Shown one piece after another: positions 48,640 through 57,235 of a DNA stretch of 64,000 bases. Origin of the DNA: CAYHGX01 sp964356355 (GTDB taxonomy: Bacteria > Patescibacteriota > Gracilibacteria > UBA1369 > LOWO2-01-FULL-3); contig CAYHGX010000001.1 of NCBI GenBank assembly GCA_964356355.1, positions 1 to 64,000 on the forward strand. The letters are read 5' to 3'. Both the position numbers and the translations under genes were made by a program. Position 1 is the first letter of the stretch. Each line of letters opens with the position of its first letter. The notes beneath the pieces were generated by a model, which was given only the letters and a program-made list of their open reading frames with translations, had not been told where the DNA came from and ran no database searches.

Positions 48640-48684
48640 TTAATTTCTGGTAAGTATTGGCTTTCTGGAGTATGTTTGAGCTGT

Positions 48685-50142
48685 ATGAACATAGCTCTCT
48701 TCAGTAAAATCAGGAGTTATAATAGTACGTTTGATGAGGAACGACTTTTTTCGGTTCTTTCTTTTGTGAGGGATAGATATGAGGAAACTGAAGGAACCAT
48801 TGATTATCCATTTAAAGTTTTGGATATTTTGTTGCCGTTGAAACCTGATGAGGAGAGTGTTTTTGTTGTTTTGCTTTATGATTTGTATTCCAGGCATTTA
48901 ATTGAGGATCGAAACATAAGGGATCTTTTTGGCAATGGCGTGGCGACTATGCTTTTGAGTTTGAGAAAGTTGGGTAATTTGAAATATTCCGAGAATGATA
49001 AGTCCTCTCAGTTGGATGTTTTGAGGAAAATGTTTTTAGTTATGGCTAGAGATTTGAGAGTGATTTTGATTTGGTTGTCTTTGCGAATTTGTAAAATGGA
49101 GGCGTTGGAGTATAGCGATGATGTTGATTATAATTGTCGTATTTCCAAGGAAACGATGGATGTATATGTTCCGATAGCTGCAAGGCTTGGGGTGTATAGA
49201 ATGAAGATTACTTTGGAAGATTTGGCATTTAAATATCTTAATTCTATTGAGTATGAAAAGCTTTCTAAACAATTGAAAATTGTAACTGGGGATTCTAATG
49301 AAATGATTGAACATATTGTGAATGAGTTGCAGGGGTATTTTTTGAGTAAGCATGTGACAGTTGATGTGAGCGGAAGATTGAAGAGTGTTTATAGTATTTA
49401 TCGCAAATTAAAGAGTAAGCAGCTTGATAATGTAATTGATTTGTCGGATTTGATTGCGATGAGGGTGGTGGTCTCATCTTTGGATGGGGAGGATGTAACT
49501 GATAGTTTGTATTTAATTTTGGGGTTGATACATAGTGAGTGGAAATCTGTGTCTGCTAAATTTAAAGATTATATTTCTGTGCCGAAGGTTAATGGTTATA
49601 GGAGTTTGCACACTGTTGTTTTAGGGCTTTTGGAAGGGGAGAGGCCTGTTGAAATTCAGATTCGTGATAATGAGATGCATAGAGATGCTGAATATGGTGC
49701 TGCTTCTCATTGGATTTATAAGAGTGGGGAGAAGGCGGTGAATCAAGATGTGGAGGAACAGGTGAGGTGGATTAAGGGACTTGAGAAAATTCATGAGAAG
49801 ATGGAGAACGAAATGGAAATGGTTCGTGAGGTGGAGGTGAATATTTTTAAGGATAGAATTTTTGTTTTAACTCCAAAGGGCGAGGTGAGAGATTTGCCGT
49901 TGGGAAGTGTGCCGATTGATTTTGCTTATAGCATTCATACTGAGGTAGGTAATCGATGTGTGTTGGCCAGGGTGAATGGAAGGCAAGTATCTTTGGATCA
50001 GCCTTTGCAGAATGGCGACGTGGTGGAGATTGTTACTGCGAAGGGTTCAACTCCAAAGATAGAGTGGTTATCGATGGTGAAAACTGATTTCGCAAAGCGG
50101 AAAATTAAAGGTTGGTTTACGCGTAAGATTCCTGGTTTATAA
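48685..50142 (+). CDS. RelA/SpoT family (p)ppGpp synthetase with degenerate HD domain
   Basis: About 485 residues from the ATG at 48685 (a TTG at 48676 would add three). The N-terminal region aligns with the HD hydrolase domain, but the catalytic pair is lost: the usual LLHDVVEDT reads LLYDLYSRHLIED. The synthetase domain is intact: RLKSVYSIYRKLKSKQ, DLSDLIAMRVVV, FKDYISVPKVNGYRSLHT and VEIQIRDNEMHRDAEYGAASHWIYK. A TGS domain (DRIFVLTPKGEVRDLPLGSVPIDFAYSIHTEVGN) follows, and the protein ends soon after it, lacking the RIS and ACT parts. It should make but not break (p)ppGpp, so a separate hydrolase is needed. It converges with recO, and their ends overlap by 6 bp. Confidence 0.9.
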   Translation: MNIALFSKIRSYNSTFDEERLFSVLSFVRDRYEETEGTIDYPFKVLDILLPLKPDEESVFVVLLYDLYSRHLIEDRNIRDLFGNGVATMLLSLRKLGNLKYSENDKSSQLDVLRKMFLVMARDLRVILIWLSLRICKMEALEYSDDVDYNCRISKETMDVYVPIAARLGVYRMKITLEDLAFKYLNSIEYEKLSKQLKIVTGDSNEMIEHIVNELQGYFLSKHVTVDVSGRLKSVYSIYRKLKSKQLDNVIDLSDLIAMRVVVSSLDGEDVTDSLYLILGLIHSEWKSVSAKFKDYISVPKVNGYRSLHTVVLGLLEGERPVEIQIRDNEMHRDAEYGAASHWIYKSGEKAVNQDVEEQVRWIKGLEKIHEKMENEMEMVREVEVNIFKDRIFVLTPKGEVRDLPLGSVPIDFAYSIHTEVGNRCVLARVNGRQVSLDQPLQNGDVVEIVTAKGSTPKIEWLSMVKTDFAKRKIKGWFTRKIPGL

Positions 50143-50778
50143 TTGGAAAGAGGAGAGTTTTTTTCCTATTTCACGCTCGATAATGAGTGCGAATATTTTT
50201 TTCAGAAAGTTTTCTTCGCTTTCACTGAGTGTGATTTTTTCGATTTCATTGAATGGTTTTTCTTTGGCGAAGTTTATGAACTTTAGATATTTGGGATCAA
50301 TCTTGTTGTTTGGGTCGTTGATGATTAATTCTTCGAAATCGGGAATGATGCCAGTTTTATCGAGGATTTTGATAATGTAACTTATGGTGATGAGGGTGGT
50401 TTTTGAGGATATCTCGAGCTGTCGAAGGGTATTTTCAATTAGCATTTCAAGTCCCTCTACTATTTGGCTTTCGTAGATGAGTTGGTTTGTGATTTCGGCT
50501 ATTTGAAGCCTTGATTTTAGGTTGTTGAAATTAGAGTTTCTGGAGATTCTGGTGTTTGTGATTTCAGTGAGAATGATATTTTTGGGCCCGAAATAAATTG
50601 ATGCTTGAATTTTGTTCAGGGTTTCTAAATGGCCGACAAATTTACTTGTAAATTTGCGGCAGCCTTTTGCTGTAGCTTTTATTTTTCCGAGTTCATGGTG
50701 ATAGATGAAGATGGTTTTGTCGTTTTCACCGAGATTCCTGCTGCCTAATATGAATCCGGTGATGGTGGCGGTTTTCAT
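50137..50778 (-). CDS. recO: DNA repair protein RecO
   Basis: 213 residues. The N-terminal OB fold shows ATITGFILGSRNLGENDKTIFIYHHELGKIKATAKGCRKFTSKFVGHLE, a close match to the RecO start. A helical C-terminal domain (AEITNQLIYESQIVEGLEMLIENTLRQLE) follows. It is shorter than the usual 230-250 residues, and the four-Cys zinc finger found in many RecO proteins is not visible. RecO loads RecA onto SSB-coated DNA with RecR. It overlaps ftsX by 4 bp (ATGA) and is last in a minus-strand operon. Confidence 0.9.
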   Translation of the reverse strand: MKTATITGFILGSRNLGENDKTIFIYHHELGKIKATAKGCRKFTSKFVGHLETLNKIQASIYFGPKNIILTEITNTRISRNSNFNNLKSRLQIAEITNQLIYESQIVEGLEMLIENTLRQLEISSKTTLITISYIIKILDKTGIIPDFEELIINDPNNKIDPKYLKFINFAKEKPFNEIEKITLSESEENFLKKIFALIIEREIGKKLSSFQL

Positions 50779-51701
50779 CTGTGGAGGTAGTTGTCGGTGG
50801 CGATAAAGGTGGAAAGCATTGCGATGGTGATGGTGCAGGCTAGTTCACCAATAAATATTTTGCCGAATTCTACAATGTTGTAATGGGAAAGAAGGGCGTT
50901 GCCTCCAACTGAAATTTGGTTGGATACGAAGTAGAGAAGGATGAAGCTGAGTGTAACTGCAAGGATGGCGTATAGGACGCTTTCTATCATGAATGGCAGA
51001 CGGATTGAGTAGAATGGTGCGCCAACGAGTTTCATGATGCTGATTTCTTGATTGCGTGTGTGTACGGTCATTTGGATGGCGTTGAGAATGATTAGTGTGC
51101 CGCCGATAATGAAGATAATCACCATCCAAAATACTATTTGGTAGGTGAAGTTATTTAGGTTGATGAGATTGTTGCTGACGCTACTAAGGATTTTGTCGCT
51201 GGATGTTTCTTTGTCATTGGGTGGACTATTGATGTAGGTTTGAAATTTTGGTTCAAGGAGTGCGGTTCGAACATTTGTTTGGCCTTCTGGGGTTTTTGTG
51301 CTGATATTAAGGCTTGATGGTAGTGGATTTTCAAGATTGTATTTTTCAAAGGAGAGGGTGAGATCTGGATTGGTTTTTTTGAGTTGATTGAGGGCTTCAT
51401 CTTTGGATATGTATTTTACGTCGGCGACTCCATCGATGGCTTTGATACTTTCGGTGAGCTTTGTGATGTCGTTTTGAGTAGTGCTTTCCTTGAGATATAC
51501 TGTGATGTCGAGTTTTTTATTGAGGTCTTTGAGGGCGTCTTTTGCAATAAAATTTACTCCAACGATGATGTTGAAGATGAATAGGATTGTGGCTATAACG
51601 AAAATTGTGGCGATCGAGAGAATTTTGTTGCGAACAATGTTGTTTACTGCAACTTTGAAGGCGCGGGAAAAGACTAGAGTTATGTGTGTTTTATGTTTCA
51701 T
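50775..51701 (-). CDS. ftsX: Cell-division protein FtsX
   Basis: 308 residues with the FtsX layout: a first span (ILSIATIFVIATILFIFNIIV, about 28-50), an extracytoplasmic domain (DITVYLKESTTQNDITKLTESIKAIDGVADVKYISKDEAL and on, to about 185) and three more spans (about 190-215, 240-262, 285-303). The loop SIMKLVGAPFYSIRLPFMIESVLYA is the conserved cytoplasmic coupling part. FtsX forms a complex with ATPase FtsE and controls wall hydrolases at the septum. No ftsE is in the window. It overlaps the nucleotidyltransferase gene by 11 bp and recO by 4 bp. Confidence 0.93.
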   Translation of the reverse strand: MKHKTHITLVFSRAFKVAVNNIVRNKILSIATIFVIATILFIFNIIVGVNFIAKDALKDLNKKLDITVYLKESTTQNDITKLTESIKAIDGVADVKYISKDEALNQLKKTNPDLTLSFEKYNLENPLPSSLNISTKTPEGQTNVRTALLEPKFQTYINSPPNDKETSSDKILSSVSNNLINLNNFTYQIVFWMVIIFIIGGTLIILNAIQMTVHTRNQEISIMKLVGAPFYSIRLPFMIESVLYAILAVTLSFILLYFVSNQISVGGNALLSHYNIVEFGKIFIGELACTITIAMLSTFIATDNYLHR

Positions 51702-52125
51702 TTTTTTTCATTTTCATAATTGATGATTTGTACATGTCTGGTTTGTATGGATCGAGACGGACGATTTTGCAGTCGATGCGCATATCCATTAAAAGTTTTT
51801 CTAGTCGATAAGTAAAGGCAAACTGGTCGTAGCCAAGAGCAATGATTTGGGGTTTGAAGTCTTTGATAACTTTATTTTTGTCTTTTTGATTACCGAGGAT
51901 GACTTTGTGGGCCCAACTAGTGGCCTCAAGGTTTTTGACTCGTTCTTTTTCGTTGTGATCAGGTAGGTCGCCTTTGATTGTTTTGACAGTTTTGTCACGG
52001 GCGATGATGGCGATAATCTCAGTGCCGAGTTTTTTGGCTTGTGAGAAGAGATTTTCATGGCCTGCATGGAGATAGTCGAAGGTGCCGAAGACCATTACTA
52101 GTTTTTTTTCAGGGTCGTTTTTCAT
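51691..52125 (-). CDS. Cytidylyltransferase-like nucleotidyltransferase (FAD synthase/TagD type)
   Basis: 144 residues from the ATG at 52125, which overlaps the preceding gene by 4 bp. Upstream in-frame codons read as His/Asn-rich noise. KLVMVFGTFDYLHAGHENLFSQAKKLG has the HxGH nucleotide-binding motif. IIALGYDQ and the RLDPYKPDMYKSSIMK ending (in place of the usual ISSTxIR) suggest a RibL-like FAD synthase or glycerol-3-phosphate cytidylyltransferase relative. The substrate is uncertain. It is second in the four-gene minus-strand run ending in recO. Confidence 0.8.
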   Translation of the reverse strand: MKNDPEKKLVMVFGTFDYLHAGHENLFSQAKKLGTEIIAIIARDKTVKTIKGDLPDHNEKERVKNLEATSWAHKVILGNQKDKNKVIKDFKPQIIALGYDQFAFTYRLEKLLMDMRIDCKIVRLDPYKPDMYKSSIMKMKKNET

Positions 52126-52442
52126 GTGTTTATGTTCGGGATGAAGAGATTGATGGCGATTAAGGCTACCATTATTAGAGCTGTTGTGGAAATGAGGGCG
52201 ATGTCGAGAATTTTGTGATCTTTTTCTGGATCTGTGAGTGAGAGACGGAAGGAGGAGAGTCCATAAATTATGCCTGTGAGTGCAAATGGAATGTCCATGG
52301 TTTTGTTGATGATGGTGGTGTTTTTTAGAAAGAGGTGATTGGCGATAAAAATGCTGGTGCCAAGATGAAGCATTCCTGTGGCAATGAAAAATGTTAGAGC
52401 GATTTTCTTGAAATTTTCGATTGTTTTGACGATGTCTTTCAT
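52122..52442 (-). CDS. Small three-span membrane protein, unknown function
   Basis: 106 residues with three hydrophobic spans (about 14-34, 48-65 and 80-103) joined by short loops (NKTMDIPFALTGIIYGLSSFRLSLTDPEKDHK). I do not recognise the family. It starts the minus-strand operon that continues with the nucleotidyltransferase, ftsX and recO, each joined by an overlap. Confidence 0.6.
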   Translation of the reverse strand: MKDIVKTIENFKKIALTFFIATGMLHLGTSIFIANHLFLKNTTIINKTMDIPFALTGIIYGLSSFRLSLTDPEKDHKILDIALISTTALIMVALIAINLFIPNINT

Positions 52443-52449
52443 GGTGTTG

Positions 52450-52479
52450 ATTATATATGTAAGCGATTGTTGAGCACAA
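52450..52479 (-). promoter_or_regulatory. Promoter of the membrane protein-ftsX-recO operon
   Basis: On the minus strand TTGTGC, an 18-bp spacer and TATAAT (52450-52455). The -10 is only 7 bp from the ATG at 52442, so the transcript would be leaderless or nearly so. Confidence 0.55.
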
Positions 52480-52546
52480 GCGGAGCTGGAGGGCTTTGGT
52501 GGTGGTGAATCTTGCTTTTTTGGAGGGGCGATTGTAGACTTGGCCT

Positions 52547-52837
52547 ATGCTTGACCAGGAAAAGGTACGACATATAGCGAAGTTGGCGAGACTTCACCTT
52601 ACAGATGAGGAGGTGGAGCGATTTGGTGGGCAGTTGACTAGGATTTTGGATTATGTGGCGATTTTGGGAGAAGTGGATACGGATGGAGTGGCAGAGAAAA
52701 ATCAGGTAACTGGTTTGGTAAATGTGATGGAGGAAGACAAAGTGGGGGAGAAGGTGGTGGCGCCTGCGGAGCTTTTGGCTTGCAGTGAGTTGCCAAAAGA
52801 AAATGATCAAGTAAAGGTATTACCTACAATCAAATAG
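52547..52837 (+). CDS. gatC: Glu-tRNA(Gln)/Asp-tRNA(Asn) amidotransferase subunit C
   Basis: 96 residues, normal. The sequence MLDQEKVRHIAKLARLHLTDEEVERFGGQLTRILDYVAILGEVDTDGVA is typical, with LARLxLTxEE near the start. GatC helps GatA and GatB hold together. It is 1 bp from gatA. GatB is not in the window. Confidence 0.95.
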   Translation: MLDQEKVRHIAKLARLHLTDEEVERFGGQLTRILDYVAILGEVDTDGVAEKNQVTGLVNVMEEDKVGEKVVAPAELLACSELPKENDQVKVLPTIK

Positions 52838-52838
52838 T

Positions 52839-54275
52839 ATGGGGGAGCTAAATAAGCTTAAAATTGGAGAGGCGGCGAAGGGGCTACGAGAGGGCCGATT
52901 TTCCTCTGAGGAGCTTTTGGATGACTGCTTGGCGGTGATTCGCGAACGCGATGGGGAGATTAATGCTTTTATAACTGTGGATGAGGAGGGGGCGAGGGCT
53001 TCTGCTAAGGCCGTGGATGCGCGTTTGAAGGCTGGTGAGAAGTTGCCAGTTTTGGCGGGAATTCCCGCGAGTATCAAAGATTTGTTTAATACTAAAGGGG
53101 TGAAAACTACCTGTTGTTCACCTTTTTTGAAGGATTTTGTGCCGCCTTATGATGCCACGACTATCAGGATGTTGAAGGATAATGGCATGGTGATGGTGGG
53201 TAAGGTGAATTTGGATGAATTTGCATGCGGAGGGTCTACGGAACATTCCTGTTTTGGCGTGACTCGGAATCCCTATGATTTGGAGAGGGTGGCCGGGGGA
53301 TCGTCGGGTGGGAGCGCCGCGAGCGTAGCGAGCGGCATGAGTTTCTATTCAATGGGAACTGATACTGGTGGATCGATTCGTTTACCGGCGGCTTTTTGTG
53401 GTGTGTATGGGATGAAAGTTACTTATGGAAGGGTGAGCCGATCTGGAGTAACGGCGATGGCTTCTTCATGGGATACTATTGGCCCGTTTGGTCGCTCTCC
53501 TGAGGATATTGCTCATGTGATGCAGGCGGTGGCTGGTACGGACGTGCACGATATGACCACTCCAAAAGTGGAGGTTCCGGATTATTTGAGCTTTTTGGAT
53601 CAGGATGTGAAGGGACTAAAAATTGGTTTACCAAAGGAATATTTTGCTGAGGGCGTGGATAAGGAGGTGGCGGAAAAGGTGAAAGAGGCCGTGGCGAAGC
53701 TGGAAAAGGCTGGGGCTGAGGTGATAGAGGTGAGCTTGCCGATGACGAAATATGCAGTGGCGGTGTATTATGTCACGATGCCGGCGGAACTTTCGGCCAA
53801 TTTGGAGAGGTTTGACGGAATTCGTTATGGGAAGAAGCCTTCACAGGATGTTGATGATTTAGTCGACTACTATTTGAAGGCTCGTGGAGAGGGGTTTGGG
53901 GCTGAGATTAAGCGCAGAATTATGATTGGTACTTATGTGCTTTCGGCTGGGTATTTTGATGCTTACTATAAGAAGGCTTTGAAGGTGCGCACTTTGATTT
54001 GTGAGGATTTTGATAAGGCTTTTGAAAAGGTGGATGTGTTGATTGCCCCTGTGGCGCCGGTGGCGGCTTTTAAGGTGGGGGAATTGGTGGACGATCCTTT
54101 GGCCATGTATTTGGCTGATGCCTTGGCAATTCCTGTGAGTGCAGCCGGCTTGCCGGCGTTGGCATGTCCGTGTGGAGTGAATAGTTTGGGCTTGCCTGTG
54201 GGGTTACAAATTATTGCTCCGCAGTTTGAGGAGGGGAGGTGTTTGCGAGTGGCTGGTGTTTTGGAAAAGCTTTAG
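52839..54275 (+). CDS. gatA: Glu-tRNA(Gln)/Asp-tRNA(Asn) amidotransferase subunit A
   Basis: 478 residues of the amidase-signature family. The catalytic Ser-cisSer-Lys triad is seen in GIPASIKDLFNTKG (Lys near residue 76), AGGSSGGSAASVASG (cis-Ser near 152) and DTGGSIRLPAAFCG (nucleophile Ser near 176). The enzyme releases ammonia from glutamine to convert mischarged Glu-tRNA(Gln) or Asp-tRNA(Asn). It indicates that this cell lacks, or supplements, direct GlnRS or AsnRS charging. An inverted repeat follows the stop. Confidence 0.97.
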   Translation: MGELNKLKIGEAAKGLREGRFSSEELLDDCLAVIRERDGEINAFITVDEEGARASAKAVDARLKAGEKLPVLAGIPASIKDLFNTKGVKTTCCSPFLKDFVPPYDATTIRMLKDNGMVMVGKVNLDEFACGGSTEHSCFGVTRNPYDLERVAGGSSGGSAASVASGMSFYSMGTDTGGSIRLPAAFCGVYGMKVTYGRVSRSGVTAMASSWDTIGPFGRSPEDIAHVMQAVAGTDVHDMTTPKVEVPDYLSFLDQDVKGLKIGLPKEYFAEGVDKEVAEKVKEAVAKLEKAGAEVIEVSLPMTKYAVAVYYVTMPAELSANLERFDGIRYGKKPSQDVDDLVDYYLKARGEGFGAEIKRRIMIGTYVLSAGYFDAYYKKALKVRTLICEDFDKAFEKVDVLIAPVAPVAAFKVGELVDDPLAMYLADALAIPVSAAGLPALACPCGVNSLGLPVGLQIIAPQFEEGRCLRVAGVLEKL

Positions 54276-54289
54276 ACTGCTCAATCCTC

Positions 54290-54317
54290 CTAAGAAATGG
54301 CTGAGCCAGATTCTTAG
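54290..54317 (+). other. Inverted repeat after gatA
   Basis: CTAAGAA (54290-54296) pairs with TTCTTAG (54311-54317), and inside it TGGC pairs with GCCA around TGA. No T-run follows, so it may be a Rho-type pause, a processing hairpin or an operator near the next promoter. Confidence 0.45.
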
Positions 54318-54339
54318 CATTGTTCGTGCTTGTAGTAGG

Positions 54340-54367
54340 TTGACTTTTTGAGGAATAGCCGTATAGT
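54340..54367 (+). promoter_or_regulatory. Promoter of the 173-residue protein gene
   Basis: TTGACT (54340-54345), a 16-bp spacer, TATAGT (54362-54367). Confidence 0.6.
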
Positions 54368-54395
54368 GTGCTACTTAGATACTTAAATTTTGTAT

Positions 54396-54917
54396 ATGTC
54401 GATTCCTGATGGTTTTAATAATCGTGTTGCTGAAAATATTTTGGATTGTCATGTTCGTTTGGATAATGGGGCGCTTGTTACTGATGGTACCCGTGCTGAT
54501 TTAGTGGGTTTTCTTGATGCTAATCCTGAGCGAATTGATCTTGTTATTGAGAGGTTGTTGTTGATAGAGGCTAGGGTGGCTAGCTATATGAGTATTCTTG
54601 ATCCAGAGGGTGTGGCGAGACGAATTTTGGAGGATGAGCAGTTGAAGGGATTTTTTGTTCAGTATGATCCTGCTACGGTTTTTAAAATGGTAATTGCTAA
54701 AGCGGAGGAACTGTCTTTGCCTCTTGTAATGGCAGAGAACTTGGGATGGGCGCATGGTGTGATATTGAAGGATGCTCTTGATCGGGCTGCTGAGAGGGCT
54801 GGCTGTGTGAGTGATATTGCTAAGATTACTGCCGAGCTAAGGCCTAGGATTAGTAGACAAGTTGAGGCGGATATGCATATGTCTGTTGAAGAGAGATTGA
54901 GGATACGGGGTTACTAG
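54396..54917 (+). CDS. Hypothetical helical protein
   Basis: 173 residues from the ATG at 54396 (a TTG at 54390 is possible). Mainly helical and charged, with segments VGFLDANPERIDLVIERLLLIEARVASYMSIL and ITAELRPRISRQVEADMHMSVEERLRIRGY. No transmembrane span or signal is visible. I do not recognise the family. It appears monocistronic and converges with the second TrmB-like gene. Confidence 0.6.
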   Translation: MSIPDGFNNRVAENILDCHVRLDNGALVTDGTRADLVGFLDANPERIDLVIERLLLIEARVASYMSILDPEGVARRILEDEQLKGFFVQYDPATVFKMVIAKAEELSLPLVMAENLGWAHGVILKDALDRAAERAGCVSDIAKITAELRPRISRQVEADMHMSVEERLRIRGY

Positions 54918-55043
54918 AAAGCTCTTGGTGATTTTGTGTTTTTTTGCGTCTGCACGTACAGAGATTTGCAGTGAAATTATGGCTATTGGAAGCCGTTGTG
55001 TTTAAAGGTTTATGTGGGGACAAATCGTCCCTAGGTATGGAAA

Positions 55044-55886
55044 TTAAAAAAGTTGTAAATTCTTGTCTGGTACGGCAGGAGCTTGGGGCTCTTTGGGGGT
55101 GATTATCTTTATTGGCTCTAGTAAACTGGTTTTGATTTCTTGGGATTGGGAGTTTAGGGCGCAGAATTGCCAGCAGATGTCGAAAATGGCGCGTTGGCTG
55201 TTGGAGATTTCGGTGCTTTCGATGATCATGCCGATGAGCTCGTCCTTGAAGGAGATGATGGCAACTTTATCATCGTAGATGTTGATTTCATTGGTGAAAT
55301 TGAAGGATTCTGGTGCAAGTAGACGGAATTCACGACAGTATTTTTCGTCTTTCGCTTGAACGGCCTCTCCCTCTTCATCTTTTGGGCAGATGCCGCGGAG
55401 GTGAATCTGTTTTTTGGCGCGTTTTTCAACGTATTCTTGATCGTAGTTTGGCCAGTGGATGCGTATTTCGCGGGAGTTGGAGAAGTTTAGGATTTCAGTT
55501 TTACTGGTGAGAGTGTCGGCGTAAATAGCTTTGATACCTTCTAGTCCTTCGAAATATCTTACCCTTGGATGGCTGATTTCGCCGGTGAGACTCTTGAATT
55601 TTGGCAGGGCGCTGCGAAGATCTGTTGTGCGTTTTTCGAATTCTTCGAGAAGAGTTTCGGGATTGGTGCCGGTGAAATATTTGATTTTCCTTTTGGTGTA
55701 ATAACTAACCATACCTCTTTGCTTGAGCTTTTCGAGGATGTCGTAGGTAGTGACGCGATTGATGCCGGCGGCTTGTCCAATAGTGGAAACTACGGCGGTG
55801 CCGAGCTGAGTGCAGGCAAGGTAAACTTTCGCCTCTTTGTCGGTGAGACCGAGGTTTGTGAGTACGTTGATTAGCGTTGTTGACAT
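55044..55886 (-). CDS. TrmB-like transcriptional regulator 2
   Basis: 280 residues. The N-terminal winged helix is LTNLGLTDKEAKVYLACTQLGTAVVSTIGQAAGINRVTTYDILEKLKQRGMVSYY (about 8-65). The middle TDLRSALPKFKSL and the RVRYFEGLEGIKAIYADTL segment start the effector domain, with EINIYDDKVAIISFKDELIGMIIESTEI as the core of the C-terminal fold. It shares its layout with the homologue at 5550-6305, but has a longer Pro-rich tail (IITPKEPQAPAVPDK). Its target is unknown; holA upstream on the same strand is separated by 40 bp. Confidence 0.85.
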   Translation of the reverse strand: MSTTLINVLTNLGLTDKEAKVYLACTQLGTAVVSTIGQAAGINRVTTYDILEKLKQRGMVSYYTKRKIKYFTGTNPETLLEEFEKRTTDLRSALPKFKSLTGEISHPRVRYFEGLEGIKAIYADTLTSKTEILNFSNSREIRIHWPNYDQEYVEKRAKKQIHLRGICPKDEEGEAVQAKDEKYCREFRLLAPESFNFTNEINIYDDKVAIISFKDELIGMIIESTEISNSQRAIFDICWQFCALNSQSQEIKTSLLEPIKIITPKEPQAPAVPDKNLQLF

Positions 55887-55926
55887 GGTGTAGGCTTTTA
55901 CGACAGCCTGGTGATTGTATCAACTT

Positions 55927-56898
55927 TTAGGCTTTGCAACAATCCATTATGAGTTGTTCGATTGCCAGTTTTAGTGCGCGGTTATCTGCGGCGGTGAACC
56001 TGATGATGCCGGTTTTGGTTTTACGATCGATGTCGAGGAATTTTTCGTAAATTGCTTTGAGTTTGGGCATGGGGAAGTTTTTGCATTGGTCGTAGCTTTT
56101 TTGAATTACGAAGGGGTGCTCTTTAAGTTTGAGCGTTATTTCTCGTTGAGTCAGATTGTTTTGTTGGAGATCTTTTACTTGGAGTAGAATGCGGAATTGG
56201 CGCACGATGATGAAGAAAATCTTGATTAGGTCTTCGCCGGATTCTTTGAGGATTTCGAAAACTTCGAGAGAGCGTTTGGTGTTTTTGATGGCGATGGCAT
56301 CAGTGAGCTTGAAGACGGAGGAGGTGATATTGAGCGGGATAAGCATATCAATTGCCTCTTTTGTGACCGGAGCACCTGCGAGATAGGAGCTGAGCTTTTG
56401 AAGTTCGTTGTTGATGGTCCATTGGTCGGTGCGGATGTGCTGGCTGAGGTAATGGGCGTGTTCGAATTTGAGTGTTAGGCCTCTTTTTTTTCCCTCGTCC
56501 ACGATATATTTTGAGGCTAATTCTGGCGAAAGAGTGTTGAATTCTTCTACTTTTCCGGATTTGGCGATGTATTTGTGAATAGAATTGGCCTTTTCGATTT
56601 TGGTATCTTCATAGAAAACGAGAATTGAGAAGTCGGGGATGTTTTTAATGGCTGTCAAAAGCTCTTTGAAATCCTCTTTTTTGGAGTTGGTGAGAAGATT
56701 TTTCACAATAATAAGCCGCTTTTCGGAGAGGAAGGGCATTGAGGTGAGATTGGTGGCGAAATTTCCTAGGTCGAACTCTTTGTGATCGATGACTTCGATG
56801 CCTTCTTCGCCGTGTTTAGAGATAAACTGCTCCTGCCAGAATTTGATTTTCTTGAGGGTTTGGTAGTTGTCGGAGCCGTGGAAAAGGAAAAGGTTCAT
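55927..56898 (-). CDS. holA: DNA polymerase III subunit delta
   Basis: 323 residues from the ATG at 56898; an upstream in-frame ATG at 57027 would add 43 unlike residues across a promoter. The start NLFLFHGSDNYQTLKKIKFWQEQF matches HolA (LHGxDxxL). LSEKRLIIVKNLLTNSKKEDFKELLTAIKNIPDFSILVFYEDTKIEKANSIHKYI is the ATPase-like core. The C-terminal helical part (SSVFKLTDAIAIKNTKRSLEVFEIL and LKLKEHPFVIQKSYDQCKNF) forms the pentameric collar of the clamp loader. Its job is opening the sliding clamp. Confidence 0.92.
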   Translation of the reverse strand: MNLFLFHGSDNYQTLKKIKFWQEQFISKHGEEGIEVIDHKEFDLGNFATNLTSMPFLSEKRLIIVKNLLTNSKKEDFKELLTAIKNIPDFSILVFYEDTKIEKANSIHKYIAKSGKVEEFNTLSPELASKYIVDEGKKRGLTLKFEHAHYLSQHIRTDQWTINNELQKLSSYLAGAPVTKEAIDMLIPLNITSSVFKLTDAIAIKNTKRSLEVFEILKESGEDLIKIFFIIVRQFRILLQVKDLQQNNLTQREITLKLKEHPFVIQKSYDQCKNFPMPKLKAIYEKFLDIDRKTKTGIIRFTAADNRALKLAIEQLIMDCCKA

Positions 56899-56925
56899 GT
56901 GGGTGGGTTGGTGCTTGGGCTTTTG

Positions 56926-56955
56926 ATTATAGGTGGTATTGGTTCGGCCTGGCAA
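56926..56955 (-). promoter_or_regulatory. holA promoter
   Basis: On the minus strand TTGCCA, an 18-bp spacer and TATAAT (56926-56931). The -35 is inside one arm of a long inverted repeat (56941-56956 with 57136-57151). Confidence 0.55.
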
Positions 56956-57151
56956 ACAAAGTTCTTGTTCGGAATCGGTCTTTTTCAAATCATTGCGCTC
57001 AAAAGCTAAAATTTCAAACTCGCACATGGCTTTAGTCTATTTTGTTTTTATCTAAAATCGCTCAAACACGTGAAATTTTTTAACGCTTTTTTCGCTGTGA
57101 TTTGAGTAAAAGCCCTCATACTCACGCGAACTTCATTTGCCAGGCCGAACC
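56941..57151. repeat. 16-bp perfect inverted repeat around holA promoter
   Basis: GGTTCGGCCTGGCAAA (56941-56956) recurs as its reverse complement at 57136-57151, 179 bp apart. The outer copy is followed by TTAATTAA. The first arm overlaps the holA -35. A shared binding site or mobile remnant is possible. Confidence 0.6.
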
Positions 57152-57185
57152 CTTAATTAAAATGATTTTCTCCCATGAAATTAAA
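57028..57185. other. Intergenic region between holA and the giant secreted protein gene
   Basis: No gene is seen. It contains the outer arm of the 16-bp inverted repeat and short AT-rich stretches. Short inverted GTGA/TCAC-type repeats are present near 57100, but nothing is convincing. Confidence 0.4.
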
Positions 57186-57213
57186 ACAGAGCCCGGATTG
57201 CTCGGGGCTCTGT
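57186..57213 (-). terminator. Terminator of the giant secreted protein gene
   Basis: A 9-bp stem (ACAGAGCCC with GGGCTCTGT) and a 10-nt loop on the minus strand, followed by TTTAATTT. It is 22 bp past the stop and reads well in both directions. Confidence 0.75.
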
Positions 57214-57235
57214 TGAAAATTATTGACAGTGGCTT

